Assembly: GCA_031267205.1 (NCBI GenBank)
Contig: JAIRZN010000146.1
Span: 1-15,397 of the forward strand
Reading direction: 5' to 3'
Source: Tannerellaceae bacterium
GTDB taxonomy: Bacteria; Bacteroidota; Bacteroidia; Bacteroidales; Tannerellaceae
Length of the DNA stretch: 15,397 bases
Within the stretch, counting starts at the first letter, position 1, and each line of letters starts with the position of its first letter. The notes under the pieces are model-generated. The model did not search any database, had not been told where the DNA came from, and was given only the letters and a program-made list of their open reading frames with translations. The position numbers and the translations under genes were made by a program. Shown here piece after piece: positions 6,067 to 14,106 of this stretch.

Positions 6067-7245
6067 GTGGAATCATTTTATCGTACACATAACTATTTAC
6101 TTGAGCATACATGTTCACCCGTCAGGCGATTGCTGATGGATGAGATAGACTGGGGCGACCGGTTGATCGGCATAAAAGGCTCGCGCGGCGTCGGGAAGAC
6201 CTCCTTTCTGCTCGAATACGCGCGCGAGTTCTTCGGCAAGGACAACCGCGAATGTTTGTACATCAATCTCAATCACTTTTATTTCACCGAACGGACGCTT
6301 GTAGATTTCGCCGGAGAGTTCTGTGAAAGGGGAGGGAAGGTACTGCTGATAGACCAGGTATTCAAGTACCCCGGCTGGTCGAAGGAGCTGCGCTGTTGCT
6401 ACGACCGTTATACGGGCCTGAAGATAGTCTTTTCCGGCTCATCCGTTATGCGCCTTAAGGAAGAAAACCCCGACTTGTCGGGACGGGTTGTGTCCTATAA
6501 TCTGCGTGGATTTTCCTTTCGCGAATACCTGAACCTGACGGCGGGAACGTCTTTCCCCGTCTATACGCTGGATGATCTCTTCGCAGGGCATGAAAGCATA
6601 GCCCAATCCATTTGCGCCGTAGTGAAACCGGCGGAGTTCTTCCGCGATTACCTGCATCACGGCTACTATCCCTTCTATCTCGAAAAGAGGAACTTCTCGG
6701 AGAACCTGCTCAAGACGATGAACATGATGCTAGAAGTCGACGTCTTATACATAAAGCAGATAGAACAAAGCTATCTGCCCAAGCTCAGGAAGCTCCTTTA
6801 CTTGCTGGCCATCGCAGCCCCGTCGGCTCCCAACGTCAGCCAGTTGAGCAAGGATATTGAAACCAGCAGGGCTACGGTCATGAACTACATCAAGTACTTG
6901 ACCGACGCGCGGCTCACCAATATGCTTTATACCGAAGGTGAGACCTTCCCGAAGAAACCGGCCAGAGTGTACATGAATAACACGAACCTGATGTTTCCTA
7001 TCCGCCCCTCGGAGGTAAACGCGCAGGCTGTACGTGAAACGTTTTTCTATAATATGCTGCACAAGGACCACAAGCTGAACACCGGTATCCGCAACGAGCA
7101 GTTCCTGGTTGACGGCGCGTACCATTTCAAGATCGACGAGGAGCCGAAGGGAAAGAACAATCCCGACATCTATTATGCCGCAGACAAGATTGAGACGGGC
7201 CGGGACAACCTGATACCACTCTGGCTGTTCGGCTTTCTGTATTGA
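6067..7245 (+). CDS. DUF4143-type AAA_14 ATPase with Asp-Gln Walker B
   Basis: 392 aa from the GTG at 6067. That start is chosen because the product then begins MESFYRTHNYLLEHT, as I recall for Bacteroidales relatives, and because the longer frame back to the TTG at 5983 overlaps the promoter. Visible: Walker A GSRGVGKTS (38-46); Walker B KVLLIDQVFKYPGW, where the usual D-E is D-Q; sensor-like IVFSGSSVMRL; NLRGFSFREYLNL; a winged-helix-like middle (SQLSKDIETSRATVMNYIK); and a DUF4143/PD-(D/E)XK-like tail ending IPLWLFGFLY. Family members are common multicopy ATPases in Bacteroidales with no settled cellular role; DNA-related or regulatory roles have been proposed. It is separated from GHL10 by a hairpin and its own promoter, and lies 53 nt upstream of nifJ on the same strand. 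Confidence 0.87.
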   Translation: MESFYRTHNYLLEHTCSPVRRLLMDEIDWGDRLIGIKGSRGVGKTSFLLEYAREFFGKDNRECLYINLNHFYFTERTLVDFAGEFCERGGKVLLIDQVFKYPGWSKELRCCYDRYTGLKIVFSGSSVMRLKEENPDLSGRVVSYNLRGFSFREYLNLTAGTSFPVYTLDDLFAGHESIAQSICAVVKPAEFFRDYLHHGYYPFYLEKRNFSENLLKTMNMMLEVDVLYIKQIEQSYLPKLRKLLYLLAIAAPSAPNVSQLSKDIETSRATVMNYIKYLTDARLTNMLYTEGETFPKKPARVYMNNTNLMFPIRPSEVNAQAVRETFFYNMLHKDHKLNTGIRNEQFLVDGAYHFKIDEEPKGKNNPDIYYAADKIETGRDNLIPLWLFGFLY

Positions 7246-7298
7246 TTGGTTTTTAGCTTTTGTATTGATAAAATTAGTGTTACATAAATTAAATTCAA

Positions 7299-10200
7299 AT
7301 GGTAAAGAAGAAGAAGAGTTTTCTAACCTGTGACGGTAATCAGGCTGCTGCGCATATCTCGTATATGTTCAGTGAAGTGGCAGCTATTTATCCGATCACC
7401 CCCTCGTCTACGATGGCTGAATACGTGGACGAATGGGCGGCTGCCAGCCGTAAGAATATTTTCGGCGAAACGGTAATGGTGCAGGAGATGCAGTCCGAAG
7501 GCGGGGCTGCAGGCGCTGTGCACGGTTCGCTCCAGGCCGGCGCATTGACAACTACCTATACGGCTTCGCAAGGATTGTTGTTGATGATTCCCAATATGTA
7601 CAAGATTGCGGGCGAACTCCTGCCTTGCGTCTTCCACGTATCCGCGCGTACGATAGCGTCTCATGCGCTGTCTATCTTCGGAGACCACCAGGACGTGATG
7701 TCGTGCCGTCAGACGGGCTTCGCTATGCTGGCCGAAGGCTCCGTGCAGGAGGTGATGGACTTGGCGGCGGTGGCTCACCTCTCGACCATAAGGTCGCGCG
7801 TGCCGTTTGTCAATTTCTTTGACGGCTTCCGCACTTCGCATGAGATCCAGAAGATCGAGGCTCTTGAGGGCGACGACTTGGCGCACTTGATCGACCGCGA
7901 CGCTCTGTCGGCCTTCCGCGCAAGAGCGCTCAACCCCAACAAGCCTGTCGCGCGAGGCATGGCCGAAAACCCCGACGCCTTTTTCCAGCACCGCGAAGCG
8001 TCCAACAAATACTACGAGGCCGTACCGGCTATCGTGGAAGAGTACATGAAGGAACTGTCTTCCATCACGGGACGTAATTACAGCCTATTCGACTACTACG
8101 GCGACGAGGATGCCGAGCGAGTAATCATCGCAATGGGGTCTGTCACCGAAGCTATACGCGAGGCCATTGACCACCTCAGGTCTAAGGGCGAAAAGGTCGG
8201 ACTTGTCGCCGTGCATTTATACCGCCCCTTCTCGGCTAAACATTTCCTTGCCGCCATACCTGCAAGCGCGAAGCGCATAGCCGTGCTTGACCGCACAAAA
8301 GAACCAGGCTCCAACGGCGAACCGCTATACATGGACGTTAAGGACTGCTTCTACGGACGCGGCGACGACGCTCCGCTTATCGTGGGCGGACGCTACGGCC
8401 TCTCGTCCAAGGATACTACGCCGGCGCAGATCATCGCCGTATACGAAAACCTCTCGCTGCCTTCGCCTAAGAACGGCTTTACTATCGGGATAGTCGACGA
8501 TGTTACCTTTACATCCCTGCCTCAACAGGAGGAAATCGCGCTCGGTGGCGAGGGTATGTTCGAAGCCAAGTTCTACGGACTGGGGGCTGACGGTACGGTG
8601 GGGGCCAACAAGAACTCGGTCAAGATTATTGGCGACAATACCGACAAATACTGCCAGGCGTACTTCTCTTACGACTCTAAGAAATCCGGTGGATTTACCT
8701 GCTCGCACCTGCGCTTCGGAGATACGCCGATACGCTCGACCTACTTAGTCAATACTCCCAACTTCGTCGCCTGCCACGTACAGGCTTACTTGCGTATGTA
8801 TGACGTAACACGCGGACTGCGGCCGAACGGCACCTTCCTTCTGAACACTATCTGGGATGACCGTGAGCTTGAGAAGAACCTTCCCAACAAGATCAAACGC
8901 TATTTCGCGAAGCGGAATATCACCGTATACTATATCAACGCTACCAAGATCGCGCAGGAGATAGGCCTCGGCAATCGCACCAACACCATCCTCCAGTCGG
9001 CCTTCTTCCGCATCACGGGAGTGATACCCGTAGACCTGGCCATCGAGCAGATGAAGAAGTTCATCGTCAAATCCTACGGCAAGAAGGGCGAAGATGTCAT
9101 TAATAAGAACTACGCCGCCGTCGACCAGGGCGGCGCATACGCTCAACTTACGGTGAAACCCGAATGGGCTGATCTCGCCGACGAAACAAACGACGGCGGC
9201 AACGACCCGGACTTCATCCGCAACGTGGTGCACGTCATCAACGCTCAGGACGGCGACCTGCTGCCCGTCTCCACATTCCTCGGACGCGAGGACGGCACAT
9301 GGCAACAGGGCACAGCCAAGTACGAAAAACGCGGCGTAGCCTCGCACGTCCCCGTATGGGAGCCGGCCAACTGCATACAGTGTAATAAATGCGCATACGT
9401 ATGCCCCCACGCTTCCATCCGGCCCTTTGTGCTCGACGAAGCGGAACAGGCCGGAGCGCCTTTCGGGGAGATGCTCAAGGCAACGGGCAAGCAGTTCGAC
9501 GGTATGAAGTTCCGCGTACAGGTATCCGTCCTCGACTGCCTCGGATGCGGTAACTGCGCCGATGTGTGTCCGGGCAACAAGCTCGGCAAGTCGCTTAGGA
9601 TGGTCGAACTCGAGACTCAAGTCAGCGAGGCGGCCAATTGGGAATACTGCGTAAAGGAAGTCAAGAGCAAGCAACACTTGGTCAATATCAGCGCCAACGT
9701 CAAAAACTCGCAGTTCGCCACGCCGCTGTTTGAGTTTTCGGGAGCCTGCTCAGGATGCGGCGAGACGCCGTATGTGAAACTGCTAACGCAGCTCTTCGGC
9801 CAGCGGCAGATGATCTCCAACGCCACAGGATGCTCATCCATCTACTCCGGCTCCGTACCTTCGACGCCTTACACTACCGGCGCGGACGGACGCGGCCCTG
9901 CATGGGCGAACTCGCTCTTTGAAGACTTCGCCGAGTATGGCCTCGGTATGAGCCTCGCCGTCGAAAAGATGCGCAATCGCATAGAGCGGGTAATGAAGGA
10001 AGTCATCGCCGCCGAAGGCGAAGGCAAGTTGCCTCTGTCGGTCAAGGACTTGTTTGAAGAGTGGATCGCCAACCGCAACGACTGCGAGAAGACGCAGGAG
10101 ATAGCCGACAAGCTGACGCCCATAATCAAGGAATACGCCGCCGCAACGCCTCAATGCAACGGCGGTAGGATGCTGGCCGAGCTCGCGCCTTACCTTGTGA

Positions 10201-10874
10201 AACGCTCGCAGTGGATAATCGGCGGAGACGGGGCTTCTTACGACATAGGCTTCGGAGGCCTCGACCACGTGCTCGCATCAGGGCGCAACGTCAACGTGCT
10301 GGTGCTTGACACGGAAGTTTATTCTAATACCGGAGGACAGTCTTCTAAAGCTACGCCGGTAGGCGCGATAGCTAAGTTCGCCGCCGCCGGCAAGCGCATA
10401 CGGAAGAAAGACCTCGGCTTGATCGCCTCGACCTACGGCTATGTCTACTGTGCGCAAATAGCAATGGGCGCAGACCAGGCGCAGACCCTCAAGGCTATCC
10501 GCGAAGCCGAAGCGTACAACGGCCCGTCGATCGTCATCGCCTACGCTCCCTGTATCAGTCACGGACTGAGGGCCGGCATGGGCAAGAGCCAGCAGGAGGA
10601 GGAGGACGCCGTGAAATGCGGGTACTGGCACCTCTGGCGTTACAACCCGGCTCTTGAGGCGGAGGGCCTGAACCCCTTCACGCTCGACAGCAAGGAGCCG
10701 GACTGGAGCAAGTTCGAAGACTTCCTGAAGGGCGAAGTCCGCTACTCTTCCGTATTAAAGCAGTACCCCGGAGAGGCTGCCGAACTGTTTGCCGCAGCTC
10801 AGGAGAACGCTCGGTGGAGGTACAACAACTACAAACGCCTCGCCAAACAGCAATGGGGCGTCGAACAGGCATAG
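7299..10874 (+). CDS. nifJ: Pyruvate:ferredoxin (flavodoxin) oxidoreductase, single-chain
   Basis: 1191 aa, the normal length of the homodimeric single-chain enzyme. It oxidises pyruvate with CoA to acetyl-CoA and CO2, reducing ferredoxin or flavodoxin; it is central to anaerobic metabolism and cytoplasmic. Domains in order: N-terminal pyrimidine-binding domain with YPITPSS (31-37); transketolase-C-like domain; CoA-region/EKR domain; a two-cluster ferredoxin domain with CIQCNKCAYVCP (C692, C695, C698, C702) and CLGCGNCADVCP (C747, C750, C753, C757); and a C-terminal thiamine-diphosphate domain with GGDGASYDIG (975-984) and NTGGQ (1010-1014). C817, C820, C845 and C1085 sit where the proximal 4Fe-4S ligands lie in the Desulfovibrio africanus enzyme. 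All key residues look intact. The upstream gap of 53 nt is AT-rich with no clear promoter, so part of its expression may come from the ATPase promoter. A strong terminator follows. Confidence 0.97.
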   Translation: MVKKKKSFLTCDGNQAAAHISYMFSEVAAIYPITPSSTMAEYVDEWAAASRKNIFGETVMVQEMQSEGGAAGAVHGSLQAGALTTTYTASQGLLLMIPNMYKIAGELLPCVFHVSARTIASHALSIFGDHQDVMSCRQTGFAMLAEGSVQEVMDLAAVAHLSTIRSRVPFVNFFDGFRTSHEIQKIEALEGDDLAHLIDRDALSAFRARALNPNKPVARGMAENPDAFFQHREASNKYYEAVPAIVEEYMKELSSITGRNYSLFDYYGDEDAERVIIAMGSVTEAIREAIDHLRSKGEKVGLVAVHLYRPFSAKHFLAAIPASAKRIAVLDRTKEPGSNGEPLYMDVKDCFYGRGDDAPLIVGGRYGLSSKDTTPAQIIAVYENLSLPSPKNGFTIGIVDDVTFTSLPQQEEIALGGEGMFEAKFYGLGADGTVGANKNSVKIIGDNTDKYCQAYFSYDSKKSGGFTCSHLRFGDTPIRSTYLVNTPNFVACHVQAYLRMYDVTRGLRPNGTFLLNTIWDDRELEKNLPNKIKRYFAKRNITVYYINATKIAQEIGLGNRTNTILQSAFFRITGVIPVDLAIEQMKKFIVKSYGKKGEDVINKNYAAVDQGGAYAQLTVKPEWADLADETNDGGNDPDFIRNVVHVINAQDGDLLPVSTFLGREDGTWQQGTAKYEKRGVASHVPVWEPANCIQCNKCAYVCPHASIRPFVLDEAEQAGAPFGEMLKATGKQFDGMKFRVQVSVLDCLGCGNCADVCPGNKLGKSLRMVELETQVSEAANWEYCVKEVKSKQHLVNISANVKNSQFATPLFEFSGACSGCGETPYVKLLTQLFGQRQMISNATGCSSIYSGSVPSTPYTTGADGRGPAWANSLFEDFAEYGLGMSLAVEKMRNRIERVMKEVIAAEGEGKLPLSVKDLFEEWIANRNDCEKTQEIADKLTPIIKEYAAATPQCNGGRMLAELAPYLVKRSQWIIGGDGASYDIGFGGLDHVLASGRNVNVLVLDTEVYSNTGGQSSKATPVGAIAKFAAAGKRIRKKDLGLIASTYGYVYCAQIAMGADQAQTLKAIREAEAYNGPSIVIAYAPCISHGLRAGMGKSQQEEEDAVKCGYWHLWRYNPALEAEGLNPFTLDSKEPDWSKFEDFLKGEVRYSSVLKQYPGEAAELFAAAQENARWRYNNYKRLAKQQWGVEQA

Positions 10875-10896
10875 AGCTTGTCCCGTAACAACGACG

Positions 10897-10935
10897 GAGG
10901 CTGCTTCACTATCATGTGAAACAGCCTCTTTTTTT
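10897..10935 (+). terminator. Intrinsic terminator of nifJ
   Basis: GAGGCTG-C-TTCAC (10897-10909) pairs with GTGAA-A-CAGCCTC (10916-10928) across a 6-nt loop with one mismatch, followed by seven T (10929-10935). It starts 22 nt after the nifJ stop. The T-run is only on the plus side, so it does not terminate the convergent minus-strand genes efficiently. Confidence 0.9.
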
Positions 10936-11006
10936 GCGCCTCGCTCGCGTATGAGCTTTGGCAATCAACAGGCTCCCGAATACGGGCTAATCATATAAAT
11001 CAACTC

Positions 11007-12581
11007 TTATGGTTGTTCCTCTATCTTATACGCGCTTGCTGTCGTATGTGTCCGGTCGAAGCGGTCTTTGGCGCGAACTTCTATGCGGTGTTCGCCGGCA
11101 GGCAGGTTGGTTGCGATACGCGCCTTCCACAAATGCGTGCAAGGTATCGGATTGGAAGGACGCTGGCCGGGTACTATATGTTCCAAGTAATCCCAGTCCT
11201 GCACGTAACGATAATAGGCAGGGTCGAACTCTTCCGTCCGTTGCATCTTCATCCACGCGCCGTCGTCGATGCGGTACTCCACCGTATCGTCTGTATTCCC
11301 CATAAAAAAGTTAGCGTAGATGGATGCGCTCGTCGAGCGGCGGAAGGGAACCGCCTTCGGATGATAGAGCGATATTTGGTAATCGTCCGGCTTTCCGAGC
11401 GTCTTATAGTCCGTCACATAGCGGTTGCCGTCGATTCGCAGGAGGGCGTAGCCGGCGGGTGTGCCGTCGCGCATGGTTGATACGGGGAGGCCTTCTTCGT
11501 TTAATGGACCGGAGTACCAGTCGCCGCATGTCGTGCCTGCGTTGTATTCATGAATAGGTTTTTCGCGGTTGACGCCTTGCGCGCGGCCGATACTGTTATG
11601 CGTCTGTATATGCGTGTGGGCGGAGAGGAAGAGAACGTCGGGGTAATCCCTCAATAGCTCGTACAAAGCCTGCCGGTCGGCGTCGCGGAAGGCCTCCGCG
11701 TCTTCCGCATCAAATAGCGGGATGTGCATCGAGACGACTATCAGGCGATCATGAGGGACGCAGGCGAGGTCGTGCGCGACAAAAGCGAGCTGATCGTCCC
11801 TCAACCCGCCCCAGTAGCCTTTTCCCGTTATCGGATGAGGATATAATATGTCGTCCAGCACGATGAAGTGAGCCTTACCATAGTTGAACGCATAGTTGTT
11901 CGGCCCGAAATGGGCTTCAAACGCTTCATCCGAGAAGCGGTCTTCAGTGGCGTCGTAGTTCATGTCGTGATTACCCATCACATTGTACCAGGGTACGCCC
12001 ATTTGGCGGATGGTCTGCTTGTAGAGCTGGTGGAGGTCGAGGCGATCGCCCACCAAGTCGCCGAGCGTTATACCGAAGCTGATGTTAGGTAGCTGTCGGG
12101 CCTCGGCGATGATTCCGCGCTCAAGGTACTCCATCTCCTGCTCGCTGTAAGTCTGGGTATCTCCGAAGAGCAGAGCGGTGAACGCCTCCGGCTCGTCGTA
12201 TTTATACAGGGCGAAATCCAGCGACGCGGGAAGCGCTCCGGTCGGCTCCACGCCCTTATAGAAACTCTCCGGCGAGCCGGAGGGCTTGTGACGGTAGAAT
12301 GATTGGGGCAGGTTAAACTCGTCCGTAGCCGAACGGTAGCCGGAGGGTTTGATGACAAAGACTATGCAGTCGGCGACGGTCGGCAGACGGTATTTACCTA
12401 AGGCGTCGGTCAGCGAGACGTCGGTACCGTTCGAGACGGCCACCCCTGCAACTCCCCTCTCTCTCCTGTCGCGCCGGCCGTTTCCGTTGAGGTCTTCGTA
12501 GACGATTCCCTCAACGAAAGACTGGGCCGACACGCAGGTCACAAGACAGACAAACATTACGGTATAAACTGACCTTCTCAT
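11007..12581 (-). CDS. Secreted calcineurin-like phosphoesterase (MetallophosN-Metallophos-MetallophosC)
   Basis: 524 aa. Signal peptide 1-19 (MRRSVYTVMF, VCLVTCVSA before QSF). Residues 20-126 form a SdrD-B/transthyretin-like N-terminal domain (VEGIVYEDLNGNGRRD, ALGKYRLP). About 134-330 is the metallophosphoesterase core: GDTQ (140-143), GDLVGD (174-179), GNHD (203-206), SMHIP with H286, and AHTHIQTH with H322 and H324. The first motif has Gln where DxH enzymes have His, which I recall as normal for this subfamily. About 340-520 is the beta-rich C-terminal domain. It likely hydrolyses a phosphoester in the periplasm with a two-metal centre; the substrate is unknown. Its ATG overlaps the stop of the upstream small secreted gene (ATGA at 12581-12578), so the two are translationally coupled. 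Confidence 0.92.
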   Translation of the reverse strand: MRRSVYTVMFVCLVTCVSAQSFVEGIVYEDLNGNGRRDRRERGVAGVAVSNGTDVSLTDALGKYRLPTVADCIVFVIKPSGYRSATDEFNLPQSFYRHKPSGSPESFYKGVEPTGALPASLDFALYKYDEPEAFTALLFGDTQTYSEQEMEYLERGIIAEARQLPNISFGITLGDLVGDRLDLHQLYKQTIRQMGVPWYNVMGNHDMNYDATEDRFSDEAFEAHFGPNNYAFNYGKAHFIVLDDILYPHPITGKGYWGGLRDDQLAFVAHDLACVPHDRLIVVSMHIPLFDAEDAEAFRDADRQALYELLRDYPDVLFLSAHTHIQTHNSIGRAQGVNREKPIHEYNAGTTCGDWYSGPLNEEGLPVSTMRDGTPAGYALLRIDGNRYVTDYKTLGKPDDYQISLYHPKAVPFRRSTSASIYANFFMGNTDDTVEYRIDDGAWMKMQRTEEFDPAYYRYVQDWDYLEHIVPGQRPSNPIPCTHLWKARIATNLPAGEHRIEVRAKDRFDRTHTTASAYKIEEQP

Positions 12582-12916
12582 TGCTTACGCGCTTTAACTT
12601 CTTCCACATCTATTACAGCGACGGAAATCCTGCATGCAATGACATGCTGCTTATCATCCCGCTCAAAGACGACAACGCCGCCGTACCGCCGGAACTCGAA
12701 GCGGTCCGCCCCGGCATGTGTCAGCGTTACTTCCCCCAGCGAGGAGAAGGCCGTAAGCGTCGAATCGCCGCGAATCGCAATATCCACGGTCTCCTCCGAG
12801 TTGTCCAACGAAAGGACATAGCGACCGGCGTACTCCTGCCAGTCCGCCCCGTCGGTCGCCCTGACGGAAGCGATAATCATAAAGATACAAACTGTTGAAA
12901 ACAATACCTTTTTCAT
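12578..12916 (-). CDS. Small secreted beta-rich protein coupled to the phosphoesterase
   Basis: 112 aa. The ATG at 12916 gives a clean signal peptide (MKKVLFSTVCIFMIIASVRA before TDGADW) with no lipobox, so export is expected. The mature part (about 92 aa) alternates short beta-like strands: YAGRYVLSLDNSEETVDIAI, then GDSTLTAFSSLGEVTLTHAG and DRFEFRRYGGVVVFERDD. The pattern of a GRY/GTY opening, a middle strand pair and an FRF...VVFERD end resembles DUF3471-type small beta domains that follow hydrolases, here as a separate protein; this likeness is by eye. It is the first gene of a two-gene unit with the phosphoesterase (4-nt overlap), which suggests a partner or accessory role. No specific function is known to me. 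Confidence 0.75.
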   Translation of the reverse strand: MKKVLFSTVCIFMIIASVRATDGADWQEYAGRYVLSLDNSEETVDIAIRGDSTLTAFSSLGEVTLTHAGADRFEFRRYGGVVVFERDDKQHVIACRISVAVIDVEEVKARKQ

Positions 12917-12973
12917 CTTATTTCTGTTTTAAGTTAAACTTGCAATGGTCTTTCTTCCATCCTTGTCGGTTGT

Positions 12974-12991
12974 TAAGGGTGAACTCCCTTA
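12974..12991. repeat. Short inverted repeat in the leader of the secreted pair
   Basis: TAAGGG (12974-12979) and CCCTTA (12986-12991) around a 6-nt spacer, 58 nt upstream of the small secreted gene. It may be a regulator site or a leader hairpin. The 188-nt gap (12917-13104) also holds CAAAATTC at 13002-13009, a 7-of-8 match to TAnnTTTG on the minus strand that could start this unit. Confidence 0.35.
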
Positions 12992-13104
12992 TACTCCACT
13001 GCAAAATTCGCTTTTATTTATTACGAATACCGGACAATACAGTTAAGAATATGATAAATTGCCTTGCGCAACGCTTTCCGGTTCCGGCGGGCGGGGGCGG
13101 CTAT

Positions 13105-14103
13105 TTATGATTCACGGGCAACATCCCCTGTACTCATCTGTTTCTCCCCCGATTTCCTACCGTTTTTCAACTGTATGTAGAAGAGCAGCGACATTCCGCT
13201 CCAAAACAGTTGCCGCACCCGCCGTAGAATGGAGACGGGCAACCACAGGCCGGAAGAGGGTATGCCGAGCAACCGGAGCGTAAACTTGTTCGCCAGCTCT
13301 TCGACGCCTAACTGACCGGGTATGAAAGCGGCGCTTGATTTCAGTATAATTATCAACGTATCCAGGAAAAGGCTGTCCCATACGTCGACCGGATGATGCA
13401 GGAAGTTAAGGATGAAAAACAGCTCCAGCGACCCCAGTACCCACTGTGCGGAGAACAGGAGGAAGGCGGTCGCCGTCCTCGCAGGATGTATGCGTATATG
13501 AGCGGCCAGCAAAAAACGCATTCCATCAATAAGGGTGATGACCTTATGCCGCTTTTTTACGCCCTCCGTCTCCTTCCTTTTCCCCAAAAGAAGGAGGGCC
13601 AAGCCTGCAACGGACAGTAGCAGCGCGGGAAGACAGATGCTGACGGTCAGACGCATACCGGACGACCATCCATCGGGATGGAAAAACATATACCGCACGA
13701 GTACGACGATAAACAGCACGAGCTGGCTTAGTATCATCAGGCCGTGCATCAGTAAAACCGATTGGTAAGCGTCGCGTCCCTCCATGTCGTCCCCGACCAG
13801 CATCCGGGCGTTGAACAATTCACCGGCTATGGCGCCTGAAGGATTAAACATGGTGACGGTATTCCCCGTCTGCCGTATCATAAACAGCCGCATCAGGGAC
13901 GGCTTCGCGGCGGAACCGATGCAGTATTTCCAGCCCCACGCCCCGGCCATGCCGGCAAGAAAAGTAATCAATGGAATAAAGGCCGAGTAAAACCCCAATT
14001 GCCCTATCAAACGTAAAGAAGCGCCGACGTCCGTCGTTTTCAGGAACATAAAAAAACATACCAGGATGACGGCTACAAATGCGGCTCGCAGGATTCTCTT
14101 CAT
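13105..14103 (-). CDS. LPG_synthase_TM/UPF0104 multi-pass membrane protein (flippase-like)
   Basis: 332 aa, mostly hydrophobic, with about 7-8 membrane spans (first at about 6-22; others near 40-58, 118-138, 150-173, 210-236, 240-270 and 300-320). The PF03706-type signatures are TVTMFNPSGAIAGELFNARM (83-102) and SSAAFIPGQLGVEELANKF (near 255-273). This family includes the flippase half of MprF and stand-alone proteins near lipid and glycan genes. The C-terminal tail is basic and cytoplasmic (KNGRKSGEKQ). No aminoacyl-transferase domain is attached, so it cannot be a complete MprF. It starts 3 nt after the GT4 stop codon, which makes a shared glycolipid-related job likely: the glycosyltransferase builds the head group and this protein moves or presents the product. 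That link is inference. Confidence 0.82.
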   Translation of the reverse strand: MKRILRAAFVAVILVCFFMFLKTTDVGASLRLIGQLGFYSAFIPLITFLAGMAGAWGWKYCIGSAAKPSLMRLFMIRQTGNTVTMFNPSGAIAGELFNARMLVGDDMEGRDAYQSVLLMHGLMILSQLVLFIVVLVRYMFFHPDGWSSGMRLTVSICLPALLLSVAGLALLLLGKRKETEGVKKRHKVITLIDGMRFLLAAHIRIHPARTATAFLLFSAQWVLGSLELFFILNFLHHPVDVWDSLFLDTLIIILKSSAAFIPGQLGVEELANKFTLRLLGIPSSGLWLPVSILRRVRQLFWSGMSLLFYIQLKNGRKSGEKQMSTGDVARES

Positions 14104-14106
14104 CTC

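Noticed and set aside
8745..9677. 310-codon minus-strand frame inside nifJ (and a 222-codon one at 7323-7991)
   Set aside because: Both are shadows caused by G/C-rich third codon positions of nifJ. The nifJ frame is intact with all cofactor motifs, and the antisense products resemble no family.
10975..10986. CCCG-AATA-CGGG hairpin as terminator of the minus-strand phosphoesterase
   Set aside because: Only 4 bp and no T-run on the minus strand.
13086..13100. G-rich run that could form a two-tier G-quadruplex
   Set aside because: Short, with two of four G-runs only 2 nt, in the 3' end region of the flippase gene; expected by chance in G+C-rich DNA.
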